NCBI RefSeq assembly: GCF_025447595.1
Contig: NZ_JAOEJU010000015.1
Location: forward strand, 1-64,000
Direction: 5' to 3'
Source: Pseudomonas koreensis
GTDB taxonomy: Bacteria; Pseudomonadota; Gammaproteobacteria; Pseudomonadales; Pseudomonadaceae
Length of the DNA stretch: 64,000 nucleotides
The translations under genes were made by a program, and so were the position numbers. A model generated the notes under the pieces. That model did not search any database and was not told the origin of the DNA. It saw nothing but the letters and a program-made list of their open reading frames with translations. Below, one piece after another: positions 62,677 through 64,000 of the stretch. The stretch's first letter is position 1; every line of letters begins with the position of its first letter.

Positions 62677-62707
62677 CATATCGCGCTACTTGTGCCAATG
62701 TGCCTAA

Positions 62708-62784
62708 TGGCGCACCCGGCAGGACTCGAACCTGCGACCATCCGCTTAGAAGGCGGATGCTCTATCCAGCTGAGCTACGGGCGC
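62708..62784 (-). tRNA. tRNA-Arg (TCT)
   Basis: 77 bases with acceptor GCGCCCG/CGGGTGC, anticodon loop CTTCTAA and encoded CCA. It is the first tRNA of the minus-strand cluster (Arg-His-Leu-His), the order found next to folD in Pseudomonas. Confidence 0.95.
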
Positions 62785-63058
62785 CTTGTTAGCTGTACCC
62801 TTGGAGGACTACAAACTAAGTGCTTTCCAGTCTCGCAAAACGTTGATTTCGCTCGACCTTCTTAACCAGTGCTAGGCTGTGCCCGACAAGTGCGACGAAT
62901 AGTATAGAGCGACCCGAAGGTCGTCAAATCCTTTTTAAAAAAAATTCATTTAATTAAAGGGCTTAGGGGAATTTGCTGACCAAGCGCCTTTGCCCTCACC
63001 GTTTGACATGCGAGAATGCGTTCTCTTTTTTTCCCCTCTCGATGGTTAATCACGCGCA
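62785..63058. other. Divergent promoter region between tRNA-Arg and folD
   Basis: About 270 bases with no gene. A small palindrome CGACC-CGAA-GGTCG lies near 62910-62923 and is followed by a T/A-rich stretch. I could not fix promoters with confidence. Confidence 0.5.
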
Positions 63059-63913
63059 ATGACTGCACAACTAATCGACGGCAAATCAATCGCCGCCAGC
63101 CTGCGCCAGCAGATCGCCCAACGGGTAGCCGAACGTCGCGAGCAAGGCTTGCGCACTCCCGGCCTCGCGGTGATCCTGGTCGGCAGCGATCCTGCCTCTC
63201 AGGTTTATGTCTCGCACAAGCGTAAAGACTGTGAAGAGGTCGGTTTCCTCTCTCAAGCCTACGACCTGCCTTCCGAAACCACTCAGCAAGCGCTGACCGA
63301 TCTGATTGATCGACTGAACGACGACCCGGCAATCGACGGCGTTCTGCTTCAACTTCCTCTGCCAGAGCACCTGGACGCCTCAAAATTGCTGGAGCGCATC
63401 CGCCCGGACAAGGACGTCGACGGTTTCCATCCTTATAACGTCGGCCGTCTGGCCCAGCGCATTCCGCTGCTGCGTCCGTGCACCCCGAAGGGCATTATGA
63501 CCCTGCTGGAAAGCACCGGTGCCGATCTGTACGGGATGGACGCCGTGGTTGTCGGCGCGTCCAACATCGTCGGTCGCCCGATGGCAATGGAACTGTTGCT
63601 AGCCGGTTGCACCGTGACCGTCACCCACCGCTTCACCAAGGATCTGGCCGGTCACGTCGGCCGTGCCGATCTGGTGGTCGTGGCCGCCGGCAAGCCGGGC
63701 CTGGTCAAGGGCGAGTGGATCAAAGAAGGCGCGATCGTGATCGACGTCGGCATCAACCGTCAGGACGACGGCAAACTGGTCGGTGACGTTGTGTACGAAA
63801 CCGCCCTGCCTCGTGCCGGCTGGATCACTCCGGTCCCGGGCGGCGTCGGTCCGATGACCCGCGCCTGCCTGCTGGAAAACACCCTCTACGCGGCAGAAAC
63901 CCTGCACGCCTGA
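63059..63913 (+). CDS. folD: Methylenetetrahydrofolate dehydrogenase/cyclohydrolase
   Basis: The 284-residue bifunctional enzyme interconverts methylene- and formyl-tetrahydrofolate with NADP. The catalytic lysine is in YVSHKRKDCEEVGF. PEHLDASKLLERI and DKDVDGFHPYNVG are the folate-site motifs. The NADP loop is VVVGASNIVGRPMAMEL, and the C-terminus has TPVPGGVGPMTRACLLENT. The length is typical. The ribosome site is weak. Confidence 0.96.
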   Translation: MTAQLIDGKSIAASLRQQIAQRVAERREQGLRTPGLAVILVGSDPASQVYVSHKRKDCEEVGFLSQAYDLPSETTQQALTDLIDRLNDDPAIDGVLLQLPLPEHLDASKLLERIRPDKDVDGFHPYNVGRLAQRIPLLRPCTPKGIMTLLESTGADLYGMDAVVVGASNIVGRPMAMELLLAGCTVTVTHRFTKDLAGHVGRADLVVVAAGKPGLVKGEWIKEGAIVIDVGINRQDDGKLVGDVVYETALPRAGWITPVPGGVGPMTRACLLENTLYAAETLHA

Positions 63914-63935
63914 GTCCCGTTTTCCACGCTCCGCG

Positions 63936-63959
63936 AACCCCGCCTTGTGCGGGGTTTTT
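63936..63959 (+). terminator. Intrinsic terminator of folD
   Basis: AACCCCGC pairs with GCGGGGTT around CTTGT, followed by T. Confidence 0.92.
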
Positions 63960-64000
63960 CATGTCCTCGAAAAACTCTCCACACTTATCAAAAAATCCCA

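Noticed and set aside
62515..62865. 116-codon plus-strand frame over the tRNA cluster
   Set aside because: It is a reading of the antisense of tRNA-Leu, tRNA-His and tRNA-Arg.

Overview
The window is chromosomal DNA of a Pseudomonas, most likely from the P. fluorescens group. The evidence is a uniformly GC-rich coding style, eight REP-pair repeats of the 'gtgggagcgagc' type typical of that group, the Pseudomonas regulatory RNAs CrcY and PrrF, a LiuR-controlled leucine catabolic locus, and the folD / tRNA / tig-clpP-clpX-lon-hupB-ppiD block in the usual pseudomonad order. I see no prophage, IS element or CRISPR array.

Layout. Positions 1-3980: tail of an upstream gene, a PstS-OmpA fusion protein, an acyl-CoA dehydrogenase and a LysR regulator. 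3974-13643: the leucine/isovalerate locus, with liuR, liuE, the CrcY RNA, an acyl-CoA synthetase and liuABCD, and with LiuR-type palindromes ahead of liuR and between the synthetase and liuA. 13647-14975: a lambda-CI-like repressor that has lost its self-cleavage residues, a divergent DUF6124-like protein, and a Fur-controlled PrrF RNA. 15251-17756: an M14 carboxypeptidase and an MFS transporter. 17764-24754: an ECF sigma/anti-sigma pair and its apparent target operon (catalase-like peroxidase plus cytochrome b561). These are separated by a three-gene cassette: a free-standing amino-acid adenylation protein, a membrane flavoprotein and an enoyl-CoA hydratase. 24760-31195: a Csu-type chaperone-usher pilus operon with four spore-coat-U subunits. 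31390-36440: AFG1/ZapE-like ATPase, LRR-protein kinase, YebC-family protein and an orphan short VgrG. 36444-43594: 2-aminoethylphosphonate catabolism (phnW, phnX, FAD oxidoreductase, organophosphate-type permease, two LysR regulators). 43734-53324: cytochrome b561, PLP deaminase family, fadH, a nitrilase-fold protein without its catalytic cysteine coupled to an AraC regulator, a small ORF, a DUF2242-like lipoprotein, and a LysR/MFS pair. 53385-63913: ppiD, a degenerate tRNA-Asp, hupB, lon, clpX, clpP, tig, four tRNAs and folD.

How it fits together. LiuR, whose MerR-family site appears three times, probably couples the acyl-CoA synthetase to liuABCD and liuE. CrcY sits inside the same locus, so a catabolite-repression RNA is embedded in a pathway that degrades a low-preference amino acid. 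The ECF sigma gene and the peroxidase operon carry nearly identical promoters (GGAATAA-N14-CGTCT) on opposite strands about 4 kb apart, which makes them one regulon. The adenylation/flavoprotein/hydratase cassette lies between them, and I regard it as the best candidate here for an undescribed pathway. The non-cleavable CI-like repressor is the second most notable item.
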